From: a virus
DNA length: 26,955 nucleotides
Strand: one strand, 5' to 3'
IMG/VR virus record: IMGVR_UViG_3300035698_031524
Span: 1-26,955 of that record
Under the pieces are notes generated by a model, which did no database searches, was not told where the DNA came from, and saw nothing but the letters and a program-made list of their open reading frames with translations. Positions 13,893 to 21,358 of the stretch are shown one piece after another (position 1 is the first letter of the stretch; every line of letters starts with the position of its first letter). Position numbers and translations under genes: made by a program.

Positions 13893-14693
13893 ATGGGATA
13901 TGAAGTAGTTTATCATTATTATAAAAGTTTGGAAAAAGGGGAATATGACAAAGAAGACCCTCAACAAAAATCCGTAAAGGTTGGGACGCCCTATGAAGAT
14001 GTGTCTTTAGAAGCTTTAGCTGGAAAAATAATGTCTTTCTTGGCTAGAAGGGACATATTTGTATTTGACGTGGGAGTTTTCGAATTTGCTAAAAAAGAAA
14101 TAAGTTATAGACAGACATCTGACGGTATTATTATTAAAAATAAGAAATTTAAATATAATGACGAAGAAGTTGTGATTGACAATAAGAGCGAATGTGAAGA
14201 CAGTATATTGCAGAAAATTACTGAATTACTAAAAACCAATCCAGAATTACTTTCTAAATTGACTAATTCGCCCCCCCAAGGTAATTCAGTAGGGGAACCA
14301 TCCCCTGATGATAGTGAAACTAAATCAAAGACTTCGCCGTCTCCCGTTCACAATCCATTGAATGATCTAACTCCTATTAGAAGGGAAGTTTACAATCCAG
14401 ATGAAACATTTGCAGAAGACGTTAAGTCTCGTGGAATGAAATTCACCATAGGTAAGAACTATCCCATTTATGAAGAAAAGCCTCATGATGCTGCGGGTAG
14501 AATATACAAAGTTAGAGACGATGAGGGTAAAATCAGAATGCTCCCGCAAATGTTTTTCAGCCATGAAGGTAGAGGGTTGGGAGCAGCATATGAAAAAGAA
14601 GTAGAGAAAGCAAAAAGTGGAATGCCTTCTACAAATTCTAACGGACTAAAATGGGACGGCGTTCAAAAAGAACAGCCTTTAAACATAAGATAA
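13893..14693 (+). CDS. Protein of unknown function with a proline/serine-rich linker, 266 aa
   Basis: Three parts are visible: an N-terminal globular part to about residue 125, a low-complexity linker from about 126 to 155 rich in Pro, Ser, Asp and Lys, and a C-terminal part with GKNYPIYEEKPHDAAGRIYK (about 187-206) and MLPQMFF. The C-terminal part looks like a small beta domain with the GxxYPxxxE...YxVxDDxG pattern common in small phage proteins. The Shine-Dalgarno AAGGTG places the start, three bases after the methyltransferase-like stop. No function can be proposed. Confidence 0.75.
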   Translation: MGYEVVYHYYKSLEKGEYDKEDPQQKSVKVGTPYEDVSLEALAGKIMSFLARRDIFVFDVGVFEFAKKEISYRQTSDGIIIKNKKFKYNDEEVVIDNKSECEDSILQKITELLKTNPELLSKLTNSPPQGNSVGEPSPDDSETKSKTSPSPVHNPLNDLTPIRREVYNPDETFAEDVKSRGMKFTIGKNYPIYEEKPHDAAGRIYKVRDDEGKIRMLPQMFFSHEGRGLGAAYEKEVEKAKSGMPSTNSNGLKWDGVQKEQPLNIR

Positions 14694-14703
14694 GAGGAAT
14701 AAA

Positions 14704-15054
14704 TTGAGCAAAAAAAGAGATTTAAGAAAACGTAAAAAGTATCAAGAAAAAAAGAAGTTGGTTTTAGAGGAACGAAGAAAAGATAAAGAGTATAAAGCAA
14801 TATTTGACAAGCAAAAGAAGATCAAATATTTATCAGAAGAAGAAAAAAAGCAAAAACAAGAAGAAGCAGCAGATAAGCTTAAACACAATTATAAGATATT
14901 GCAAAGCTTGGAAGCTGAATATGACAAAGAAATGTTAGAGAGAAGCAACCTTCATGAAAAATTAGAAAAAGAAGGAGCAGAATCTTTGGAAGATAAAATG
15001 AATTTGATTTCAAAAAAAGTTAAAAAACTTGAAAAAGGTTCTAAAAAGGATTGA
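14704..15054 (+). CDS. Highly charged coiled-coil protein, 116 aa
   Basis: The protein is nearly all Lys, Glu, Arg and Leu, with a strongly basic first 55 residues (KKRDLRKRKKYQEKKK at 3-18) and a more balanced heptad-like second half. A long coiled coil or single helix is likely, and the basic end could contact nucleic acid. The TTG start is chosen for the GAGG seven bases upstream. It follows the 266-aa gene by ten bases and precedes gp32 by about 100 bases. No family was recognised. Confidence 0.65.
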   Translation: MSKKRDLRKRKKYQEKKKLVLEERRKDKEYKAIFDKQKKIKYLSEEEKKQKQEEAADKLKHNYKILQSLEAEYDKEMLERSNLHEKLEKEGAESLEDKMNLISKKVKKLEKGSKKD

Positions 15055-15156
15055 TTTAGTAGTCGATATGTTTGTATAGTAACAACATAACAATATGAAA
15101 AACCAAATGTAACTTTTTCTACTATTGTTTACAAATGACAACAAAGGAGTCAAAAC

Positions 15157-16134
15157 ATGGCTAAGTATGGATTGAATTTAAGTTCGAATTCGCTTCAAGA
15201 AGAATATAATCAGGTGCAAACCAAAGAAGGTGGTGGATCAGAGTTTTTAGATAATTTTGTAAAGATGCCTGATGGTAATGGACACATTACTTTTCGTTTC
15301 CTACCACCTGCTCCCAAAGGTATGTTTGAACACGAAGATTTATTCGTTCAGAGTACTAGACTGCATATGCTTAAAAATCGCACCTATCATTGCCCAAAAG
15401 TAAAAGAAGGCAGAAAATGGGTTGGGGATTGCCCAATATGTAATTATTACAACTGGCTTTGGAAAGAATCTGAAAATAAGTCTACAGACAATGAAGCGAA
15501 AGTGCTTCAAGCACAAGCACGATCAATCAAGCCTATCCCAAGATACTATTACAATGTAATGGTTCGCCAAGTAGTAACTGAGGATGGTATTGAGAAAAAC
15601 GTTGGCCCTAAGATTTATTCTTGCGGCAAGACTGTTCATGCCATGATTCTGCGTGCAATTTACGGGAACGAAGAATTGGATGAAGCCCCATTGGGCGACA
15701 TTACTTGTCCTGAAACTGGTCGTGATTTCAAAGTTATTAAAACTATGAAACAATCTGGCAATGAATCGTTCCCTTCGTATAATACGTCTAAATTTTTAGA
15801 CCCATCCCCATTGGGAACGCCAGAAGAAGTAGAAAAGTGGATGTCTGAATTGCATGACCTTTCTACTTTGAAACAACTAAAAGATGTTGATGAAATGAGC
15901 AAGGGGTTGAAGATACATTTGGGAATCATTCCTGAAGACAGTGATAATGGTTTTGATCCTTCCGAGTTTCAAAAAGGTAGCGGTAGTGCTGCTGAAAGCA
16001 CAGCAAGCAGCGTTGTAGTTGAAGAAGAAAAAGCACCAGTTTCTGATCCTGATGATAGTGGTGTCGTCGAAGAAGAAACAGATGAGCCAGCAATCGAAAG
16101 CGATTTCATGGAAAAACTTAAAGGTTTGGAATAA
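15157..16134 (+). CDS. Single-stranded DNA-binding protein, T4 gp32-like, 325 aa
   Basis: A glycine-containing N-terminal arm leads to an OB-fold core with a zinc site: His70 or His78 and Cys79, then CPIC (Cys92, Cys95). This corresponds to the His-Cys-Cys-Cys site of T4 gp32 (301 aa). ITFRFLPP (44-51) is typical of the core. The C-terminus from about 285 is strongly acidic (VVEEEK, VVEEETDEPAIESDF), the tail that in gp32 recruits replication and recombination partners. It coats single-stranded DNA during replication and recombination. A strong Shine-Dalgarno (AAAGGAG) precedes the ATG, and an intrinsic terminator follows. The 100-base leader (15055-15156) holds a weak TAGTAG/CTACTA pairing; T4 gp32 is autoregulated through its leader, so this is worth testing. 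Confidence 0.87.
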   Translation: MAKYGLNLSSNSLQEEYNQVQTKEGGGSEFLDNFVKMPDGNGHITFRFLPPAPKGMFEHEDLFVQSTRLHMLKNRTYHCPKVKEGRKWVGDCPICNYYNWLWKESENKSTDNEAKVLQAQARSIKPIPRYYYNVMVRQVVTEDGIEKNVGPKIYSCGKTVHAMILRAIYGNEELDEAPLGDITCPETGRDFKVIKTMKQSGNESFPSYNTSKFLDPSPLGTPEEVEKWMSELHDLSTLKQLKDVDEMSKGLKIHLGIIPEDSDNGFDPSEFQKGSGSAAESTASSVVVEEEKAPVSDPDDSGVVEEETDEPAIESDFMEKLKGLE

Positions 16135-16142
16135 GAACGTTC

Positions 16143-16176
16143 ACTATCTAACCCTGAAAAGGGTTAGATAGTTTTT
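16143..16176 (+). terminator. Intrinsic terminator between gp32 and uvsX
   Basis: A perfect 12-bp stem, ACTATCTAACCC/GGGTTAGATAGT (16143-16154 and 16161-16172), closes a TGAAAA loop and is followed by TTTTT. It separates the abundant SSB message from uvsX and could attenuate rather than fully stop transcription, because no obvious promoter lies between it and the uvsX start at 16194. Confidence 0.9.
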
Positions 16177-16193
16177 AATAAAATGGAGTTAAG

Positions 16194-17426
16194 ATGGCAA
16201 AAAGAAAAAAAGTTGTTGAAGAAAATGATTTAGGCTTTTATAAAAAATTAGCAGAAGATACTGGTGGACACGTATTAAAAGGGTTAGGTGATTCAAAATA
16301 TTTTATAGATTCAGGGAATCTTGCTTTAAACTACGTATGTTCTGGCAAATTCATGGGTGGCGGTCTACCTACTGGAATAATAGAAGTGTACGGGCCAGAA
16401 GCTTCTGCTAAGACATTGCTTGCGTTGACCGCCGCAGGGCAATGTCAACGGATGGGGGGATATGTAGTTTTGTTTGACTGTGAACGGGCGTCTAACGAAA
16501 GATTTGCAGTATTGGCAGGTCATGTAAATCCAGATCAATTGATAGTCCAACAGCCTTGTTATATTGAAGAAGTAGAAAAAAAGATCAGAGATATAACAAC
16601 TCTTATTCGTAAAGAAAAGGGAGACGAACCTCCTATTATGTTCATTTGGGATTCTATTGGGGTAACTTGTTGCCATCGTGAATGGCGAGAAATGAATTTG
16701 CCTTCTAATTACACCGCTGCCGATTACAAAAAAATTGTTGGTGGTAAAGAGCAACCGGGAGAAAGAGCTAAGGCAGCAGGCAAATTCTTTAGAATTATCA
16801 ATCCTTTCATATCGGACAATAATGCTAGTTTGTTTATAATCAATCAAATTAGAGAAAAAATTGGCGTTATGTATGGATCGCCAGAAACAACAGCCGGTGG
16901 TGGTAGGGGATTGCCCTACTATGCAAATTGTCGTTTGAGAAGTTCTGCTTCTAAAAAAATAGAAGACAAAAAACGGGATATAAGAATCGGAGTCAAACTT
17001 TCGTTTGCTAATAAAAAATCAAGAAGCTTTATGCCTTTTTTGAAAACAGAAGGTGTTCAAATGTTTTTTGATCGTGGTATCAACCCGTTAGGAGGGCTTC
17101 TGACTATGCTGATAGCAGCAGGCAGGGTTGAAGGGAAGGGAAATTATAAGATCAATGAGCCGTGGGCAGGCGGGCAAGAAATAAAGTTTAAAGCAAATAA
17201 AGAGAACAACATGGTGCCTTTGGAAGTTTTAAAGAGCAATCCCTCTCTTGTAGATGCAGAAACTGCCGAAGAACTAGAAGAATATTTATCTGTTTTCCAA
17301 GATGCTATAGATACTTCTAGTGCAGATTACATAGAAGAATCAGATTTGAATAGCGATGAAGACGAAAAAAATGTAGATGATTACGAGTCTAAAATAGATG
17401 AAATAATAGCCAATGATTCAAAATAA
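16194..17426 (+). CDS. uvsX: UvsX/RecA-type recombinase, 410 aa
   Basis: The RecA fold is clear. Walker A is GPEASAKT (67-74), a conserved DCERAS (95-100) stands in the DAExA position, Walker B ends at Asp153 in FIWDSI, and the DNA-binding loop region includes QIREKIGVMYG (218-228) and ETTAGGGRGLPYYAN (231-245). The usual Gly before the Walker Lys is Ala. T4 UvsX also lacks that Gly, which favours UvsX over cellular RecA. The C-terminal 60 residues are acidic. It forms filaments that perform strand exchange for recombination-dependent replication, working with the gp32-like, UvsY-like and UvsW-like proteins here. GGAG precedes the ATG. Confidence 0.88.
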   Translation: MAKRKKVVEENDLGFYKKLAEDTGGHVLKGLGDSKYFIDSGNLALNYVCSGKFMGGGLPTGIIEVYGPEASAKTLLALTAAGQCQRMGGYVVLFDCERASNERFAVLAGHVNPDQLIVQQPCYIEEVEKKIRDITTLIRKEKGDEPPIMFIWDSIGVTCCHREWREMNLPSNYTAADYKKIVGGKEQPGERAKAAGKFFRIINPFISDNNASLFIINQIREKIGVMYGSPETTAGGGRGLPYYANCRLRSSASKKIEDKKRDIRIGVKLSFANKKSRSFMPFLKTEGVQMFFDRGINPLGGLLTMLIAAGRVEGKGNYKINEPWAGGQEIKFKANKENNMVPLEVLKSNPSLVDAETAEELEEYLSVFQDAIDTSSADYIEESDLNSDEDEKNVDDYESKIDEIIANDSK

Positions 17427-17437
17427 AGGCTGAATTT

Positions 17438-18379
17438 ATGGAAAAAAAAATATTGATAACAGGTGGCTTGGGATTTATCGCAAGCCACCTTGTTAATTTG
17501 TTGTTGGAGCAGGGCAATATTGTTGTAAATGTCGATAATGTGACATATGCAGCAGATTATACTCGTATAGATTCAGATTTGGCAAATCAAAATTATCATT
17601 TTTTAAAAAAGAATGTTGCATATGAAAAAGATATAGACTATATGTTTTCTTATATGAATTATGATATTGTTTATCATATGGCTGCACACACCCATGTCGA
17701 CAATAGCATAGAAACTCCTTTGTTATTTACTGAAAACATTCAAAGCACATCTTTGATTTTAGAACAAATAAGGAAGCGAGAGATGAAACTTGTTTACATG
17801 AGTACCGATGAAGTAATGGGGGATTTAGAATATGACGAAAAGAGATTTGACACGAATTCTCCATTAAAACCATCTTCTCCATATTCTGCAACAAAAGCGT
17901 CTGGAGAAATGTTGGTTAGAGCTTATAAAAGAACTTATGGAATAAATGCTTCGTGTTTGCGGGCTACAAATGCTTATGGCCCAAAACAGCATAAAGAGAA
18001 ACTGATACCTAAAACTATAACCAATTCCATATTAGGGAACAACATCCCTGTATATGGGAGTGGGCAAAATGTTCGTGATTGGATTTTTGTGGAAGATTTA
18101 GTAGAAGCTATTGTTTTTATAGGCAATATGCCCGTATCTCCAGAAGTAATAAATGTTGGGTCAGGGAATGAAAAGACCAATATAGATTTGGTTAACATGA
18201 TACTAAATCTAGTTGGAAACAAAAAAGCAAAAATAGAATTTGTTAAGGATCGTCTTGGGCATGACAAGAGATATGCAATCAACCCAAAAGAGTTAGCTCT
18301 TTTGGGTTGGACAGCACACACTTCTTTTGAAGAAGGAATTGAGAAGACGATAGAGTGGTATAAATCAAAAGTCAACTAG
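17438..18379 (+). CDS. NAD-dependent epimerase/dehydratase, dTDP-glucose 4,6-dehydratase-like, 313 aa
   Basis: This is an extended short-chain dehydrogenase. TGGLGFIASH (8-17) binds NAD, AAHTHVDNSI (82-91) and STDEVMGD (122-129) match RmlB signatures including the Asp-Glu acid-base pair, YSATK (149-153) is the catalytic Tyr-Lys, and GSGQNVRDWIFVEDL matches the substrate-binding region. RmlB converts dTDP-glucose to dTDP-4-keto-6-deoxyglucose for deoxysugar synthesis. UDP-sugar relatives cannot be excluded. No other rml genes are in view. It follows uvsX by 11 bases with only a weak AAGG. Its 3' end overlaps the convergent gene by 15 bases. Confidence 0.82.
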   Translation: MEKKILITGGLGFIASHLVNLLLEQGNIVVNVDNVTYAADYTRIDSDLANQNYHFLKKNVAYEKDIDYMFSYMNYDIVYHMAAHTHVDNSIETPLLFTENIQSTSLILEQIRKREMKLVYMSTDEVMGDLEYDEKRFDTNSPLKPSSPYSATKASGEMLVRAYKRTYGINASCLRATNAYGPKQHKEKLIPKTITNSILGNNIPVYGSGQNVRDWIFVEDLVEAIVFIGNMPVSPEVINVGSGNEKTNIDLVNMILNLVGNKKAKIEFVKDRLGHDKRYAINPKELALLGWTAHTSFEEGIEKTIEWYKSKVN

Positions 18380-18853
18380 AACATATTTGCCTGCACCTTT
18401 TTTGGCAAATATTCTATTGTTTTTTTCTAATTGTTTTCTCACGTTAGAAAAGTGATTTGAAAAACAACTTTTAGTCAATCCATAATTTTCGAATTCTGTG
18501 GATATTTCGGTTAAAGACAACACATTTCCAGCCAACAATTTTGTCTTAATATATTTTTTTATATTTTTTGACATTTCTTGCCTTTTGGGCTTTGTAGAAA
18601 GTATAATTCTTTTTTCTTTATGGTTTTCTATTAAAGTCTCGATTATTTCATATTTTGTAGATTTGGAAACAGTGCCAGTTGTAATATGTTCAGCCAACTT
18701 TTTTATAGGCAACAAACTTGGACTTTCTGCTTTTACTTTTATTATGTTTGCCTTGAACGTTTTTGCAAATTCTATTAATTGAGCATAGTTTTTTATTTGT
18801 GTGAAATATTTTTCATTGTCTTTGGTGCTAATTAGTAAACAAGTTGTCATCAT
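18365..18853 (-). CDS. Protein with a winged-helix-like C-terminus, 162 aa
   Basis: The N-terminal half (TKDNEKYFTQIKNYAQLIEFAK, in parts) is an unrecognised alpha/beta region. The C-terminal half from about 90 has a basic stretch, then LSLTEISTEFENYGLTKS (118-135), SNVRKQLEKN and GAGKYVL, in the order helix, turn, recognition helix, wing. This suggests a DNA-binding winged helix. The ATG ATG at 18853 is preferred. A TTG at 18919 would add 22 basic residues and lie only six bases from the divergent gene start at 18926. It could be a phage transcription regulator and a candidate to bind the palindromic promoters, which is inference only. On the plus strand, ATATTTGCC/GGCAAATAT (18383-18412) could end the neighbour's transcript. 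Confidence 0.65.
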   Translation of the reverse strand: MMTTCLLISTKDNEKYFTQIKNYAQLIEFAKTFKANIIKVKAESPSLLPIKKLAEHITTGTVSKSTKYEIIETLIENHKEKRIILSTKPKRQEMSKNIKKYIKTKLLAGNVLSLTEISTEFENYGLTKSCFSNHFSNVRKQLEKNNRIFAKKGAGKYVLVDF

Positions 18854-18925
18854 ATATTTCTTTCTTTTGAATGTTTTTATAATCGATTTGTATTTTAACA
18901 ATCTAATTGATAAAATCAAAGTCTT

Positions 18926-19912
18926 ATGAATGACGAAAAGAAAATAACCGACATTAGGTCAAAAAGAAGATTTGGTGTAGAAATAGAACTGAACTCTTTT
19001 GACAATCGTGATTTTAAAATCAGTCCTTTAGGACTCGATGAAATTCCAGAAGGAGCAGAAGAAGTTGCAGAAATAATTGCTGATGTTACAAAAGCTCCTG
19101 TCAATATAATAAAATGGAATTATACAAATAACAATGAAGAATGGATCGTAAAATATGATTCTACATGTGGTATTGAGGTTTGCTCTCCTGTTTTGGCAGG
19201 ATGGGCAGGAATAAGAGAAGTGGCTAAGGTAGTCGAAGCATTTAAAAAAGAAAATGTGCCTTGTGATGAAAAATGTTCGTTTCATGTGCATGTAGCTACA
19301 GATAGAGATAAAAGAAAAACTGCAAAAATGATGGCTCATTGGATTAAATGCGAAGCGGTTTTTTCAGATTCAATCCCCGATCATAGGAAAAAAAATAATT
19401 ATTGCCAACAGATTGGGTTATCTGACTTTTTTAATACAGATACTGTTTTTTGTCCAGATGATATATTAAATTGTTTAGGGGCAAATAAATATTACACACT
19501 CAATTGTTATCATTTAAGGAAGAAAAGACGAAGTACAGTAGAGTTTAGAATCATAGAAAATGAAGCTTGCGTTAATCCTTTTTTTGTTTCTAATTGGTTG
19601 AAGCTAATGCTTTATTTTGTGGATGTAGGACTATCTGCTGAGGAAATAACGCCTTATGAAAAAGGCAATAGCAAATCTTCGTTTTTATGGTTGGATTTTA
19701 AAGAAGTTATGTCTTTTTTAAATTTGTCATTAGAAAACGATATTACCCCTGAATCAGAAGAAGTAAGAAATTGGTTTATATCTAGAGTAAGAAAAAATGT
19801 AAAATCCAGCTTGACAGGCATTTGGTCGTCAGAAGGGCGACAAGTAACAAATAAACAAGTAGAAGAATATGTTTCAAGTTTAAATATAAATATTGAGAAC
19901 TATTGTTTTTAG
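18926..19912 (+). CDS. Amidoligase-like enzyme (carboxylate-amine ligase fold), 328 aa
   Basis: Motifs fit the phage and bacterial Amidoligase_2 family: FGVEIEL (16-22), KYDSTCGIEVCSPVL (76-90), FHVHV (119-123), a conserved Arg region near 154, and LNCYHLRKK with STVEFR (203-208). These are the metal- and ATP-binding elements of a glutamine-synthetase-like fold. Members are predicted to join an amine to a carboxylate, often to modify peptidoglycan, peptides or proteins. The partner genes commonly found with them (gamma-glutamyl cyclotransferase-like, ATP-grasp or amidotransferase) are absent, and the neighbours are small unknown proteins. There is no Shine-Dalgarno. The gene is divergent from the winged-helix-like gene. 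Confidence 0.72.
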   Translation: MNDEKKITDIRSKRRFGVEIELNSFDNRDFKISPLGLDEIPEGAEEVAEIIADVTKAPVNIIKWNYTNNNEEWIVKYDSTCGIEVCSPVLAGWAGIREVAKVVEAFKKENVPCDEKCSFHVHVATDRDKRKTAKMMAHWIKCEAVFSDSIPDHRKKNNYCQQIGLSDFFNTDTVFCPDDILNCLGANKYYTLNCYHLRKKRRSTVEFRIIENEACVNPFFVSNWLKLMLYFVDVGLSAEEITPYEKGNSKSSFLWLDFKEVMSFLNLSLENDITPESEEVRNWFISRVRKNVKSSLTGIWSSEGRQVTNKQVEEYVSSLNINIENYCF

Positions 19913-19935
19913 CCATACATAATTACAGGTGATAT

Positions 19936-20385
19936 ATGAAAACATTAAATGAATCAGTAGATCGTTTGAAAATAATGGCAGATCAATTAATTCCTTATTC
20001 TTATCCTAAAACGTCACATGAAATACAAAAAAAACTGATATTATTAAAACAAGAATTTATAATGGTGGATGGGCATCAGATAATCGTTCATTTTAATAAA
20101 AGTGATTATGGAAATTATTTTGTAGAAACATTAAAACTAAAAAGCAAAAATGGTTCTTTTGTGCCTTTTAGCGTTATGATGAAGGTTGTAATTAGGTTTT
20201 TAGGTTCGCATGAATTGTCTTTAATGGAATATGTTAAAAATGATAAAAAACTATATTTTTGGACTGTTTATTTGAATACTAGAGGATGCCCATTGCCGAT
20301 TGAAGGGGATAACATCACAAAGCATACTTATGAAGGTATAAATTACAAGAAAATGGATTCTTCACAAGCAAATCTTTTATGGTAA
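19936..20385 (+). CDS. Protein of unknown function, 149 aa
   Basis: I do not recognise a family. An N-terminal helix (MKTLNESVDRLKIMADQL) precedes a mixed beta region with HQIIVHFNKSDYGNYFVETL (47-66) and a C-terminal part with no repeats or cysteine pattern. The Shine-Dalgarno AGGTGA sits well before the ATG, 23 bases after the amidoligase-like stop, so the two are probably co-transcribed and may function together. No further statement is possible. Confidence 0.7.
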   Translation: MKTLNESVDRLKIMADQLIPYSYPKTSHEIQKKLILLKQEFIMVDGHQIIVHFNKSDYGNYFVETLKLKSKNGSFVPFSVMMKVVIRFLGSHELSLMEYVKNDKKLYFWTVYLNTRGCPLPIEGDNITKHTYEGINYKKMDSSQANLLW

Positions 20386-20399
20386 TGTAATTGTTATTG

Positions 20400-20427
20400 A
20401 ATAAATACATTTGACAATCGTATTTAT
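20400..20427 (+). promoter_or_regulatory. Inverted repeat with a late-type box and TTGACA
   Basis: ATAAATAC (20401-20408) and GTATTTAT (20420-20427) are perfect inverted repeats flanking an 11-base loop that contains TTGACA (20411-20416). The left arm resembles a late promoter box on the plus strand and the right arm resembles one on the minus strand. It precedes the gene at 20442 by 14 bases and could be a promoter, operator or weak terminator for the upstream gene. No T-tract follows, which argues against a terminator. Confidence 0.4.
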
Positions 20428-20441
20428 ATGAAAGGTTTATT

Positions 20442-20744
20442 ATGAACAATAAACAAAAAATACAATTCCTTTTAATTAAAGAACTTATGGACAAAGGATG
20501 CGTTGAAATCGATCTTCCAGATGGAATGAAAATAGAATTTGGAACGTTGAAAGAAGATCGAAATGGGGATTTGTCACCAGTGGATAAATATTGCTGGTCT
20601 ATCGTTACAAACAGTAATGGAACAATTTATATGGATTCTTTTAATATGGGATTGAGATATATTAAAGATAGTGGTAAGATAATTGCGGAAGATAGTACTT
20701 TAGATGAAAATGGGCTTGAAACGCAAATAATAAACGTTATATAA
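20442..20744 (+). CDS. Small protein of unknown function, 100 aa
   Basis: No family was recognised. The N-terminal helix (KQKIQFLLIKELMDKGC) is followed by a beta-rich acidic region containing VEIDLPDGMKIEFG and YCWSIVTNSNGTIY. There are no membrane segments. AAAGGT precedes the ATG. Its 3' end overlaps the convergent 90-aa gene by eight bases. It may form a unit with the neighbouring small genes, all of unknown role. Confidence 0.68.
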   Translation: MNNKQKIQFLLIKELMDKGCVEIDLPDGMKIEFGTLKEDRNGDLSPVDKYCWSIVTNSNGTIYMDSFNMGLRYIKDSGKIIAEDSTLDENGLETQIINVI

Positions 20745-21009
20745 TGGTTGATATGTGTGTTAATTCTCCATCGTGAGAAAGAACGAGTTCGCTTGTTCCT
20801 TGCTTATTATTAGTAGTTTCAAATTCTGCCCAAATATAAAATCCTTTTTGTATAGGTCTGAAATGTGTCAGAGTAAGTTTTTTTATTTTAACAGGTTTGT
20901 TGGTTTGTTTTTCTGCCAAATCTGTTATAAAAGAGAGCAGCAGTCTGTAGTTAACAAAACTCGTCCAGTTTGTTAACAATGTGGTTTCAATTTTGTTTAT
21001 GTCAAACAT
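20737..21009 (-). CDS. Small protein of unknown function, 90 aa
   Basis: The minus-strand frame reads as a plausible globular protein (basic helical first half, then a beta pattern YIWAEFETTNNKQGTSELVL), whereas the opposite strand here gives only cysteine- and phenylalanine-rich nonsense. The ATG at 21009 has no Shine-Dalgarno and lies only 12 bases from the divergent start at 21022, so the two genes must share overlapping control sequences. Function is unknown. Confidence 0.6.
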   Translation of the reverse strand: MFDINKIETTLLTNWTSFVNYRLLLSFITDLAEKQTNKPVKIKKLTLTHFRPIQKGFYIWAEFETTNNKQGTSELVLSHDGELTHISTII

Positions 21010-21021
21010 GAGGTTAAAAAA

Positions 21022-21273
21022 ATGAATAATGTAAGCATTGTAAAAGAGTATGTAGACAAATTAAATGATGATGATTTAAGACGTTTATATGAATGTCATC
21101 GTGATAATCTGCAAGGCGACAGAGCTAGACTTGCAGATTTTGTGAGTCGAGATAGAGGGGTAGAAAGAATTCTTCGCTCTACATCTTGTTCTATGGAATG
21201 GTTTGATGTCGTAGATGAAATAGGTTCGATTGTGTCTGAAAAGTTTGAAAAGTCGATACTTATGGCTTCCTAA
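21022..21273 (+). CDS. Small protein of unknown function, 83 aa
   Basis: The protein is helical and charged, with several Arg-Asp pairs (DDDLRRLYE, DRARLADFVSRDRG) and an acidic C-terminal helix. No family was recognised. TGAGGT lies well placed before the ATG, overlapping the start codon of the divergent minus-strand gene. A long intrinsic terminator follows at 21279-21338, so it ends a transcription unit. Confidence 0.68.
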   Translation: MNNVSIVKEYVDKLNDDDLRRLYECHRDNLQGDRARLADFVSRDRGVERILRSTSCSMEWFDVVDEIGSIVSEKFEKSILMAS

Positions 21274-21278
21274 TTAAG

Positions 21279-21338
21279 AAATCTCTTATTCGATATTGCA
21301 TTGTTTTAAATGCTGTCGGATAAGAGATTTGTTTTTTT
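21279..21338 (+). terminator. Long intrinsic terminator before the Hel308-like gene
   Basis: A 15-bp stem pairs 21279-21293 with 21316-21330 with one G-T. Its loop contains a further 5-bp GCATT/AATGC hairpin, and TTTTTTT follows at 21332-21338. The TTG start of the helicase gene lies 21 bases downstream. Confidence 0.88.
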
Positions 21339-21358
21339 AATTTTAGAGAGGAATACTG

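Noticed and set aside
16260-16450. Loss-of-function reading of the uvsX Walker A because Gly is replaced by Ala (GPEASAKT)
   Set aside because: T4 UvsX also lacks the Gly before the Walker Lys and is active, and all other RecA motifs are intact here, so this is a family feature rather than a defect.
16365-16847. A 160-codon minus-strand frame
   Set aside because: It is antisense to the Walker A and Walker B region of uvsX, which is clearly coding on the plus strand.
18854-18919. A TTG start extending the winged-helix-like protein by 22 residues
   Set aside because: The extension is low-complexity and basic and leaves only six bases to the divergent start. The ATG ATG at 18853 is more plausible, although it also lacks a strong Shine-Dalgarno.
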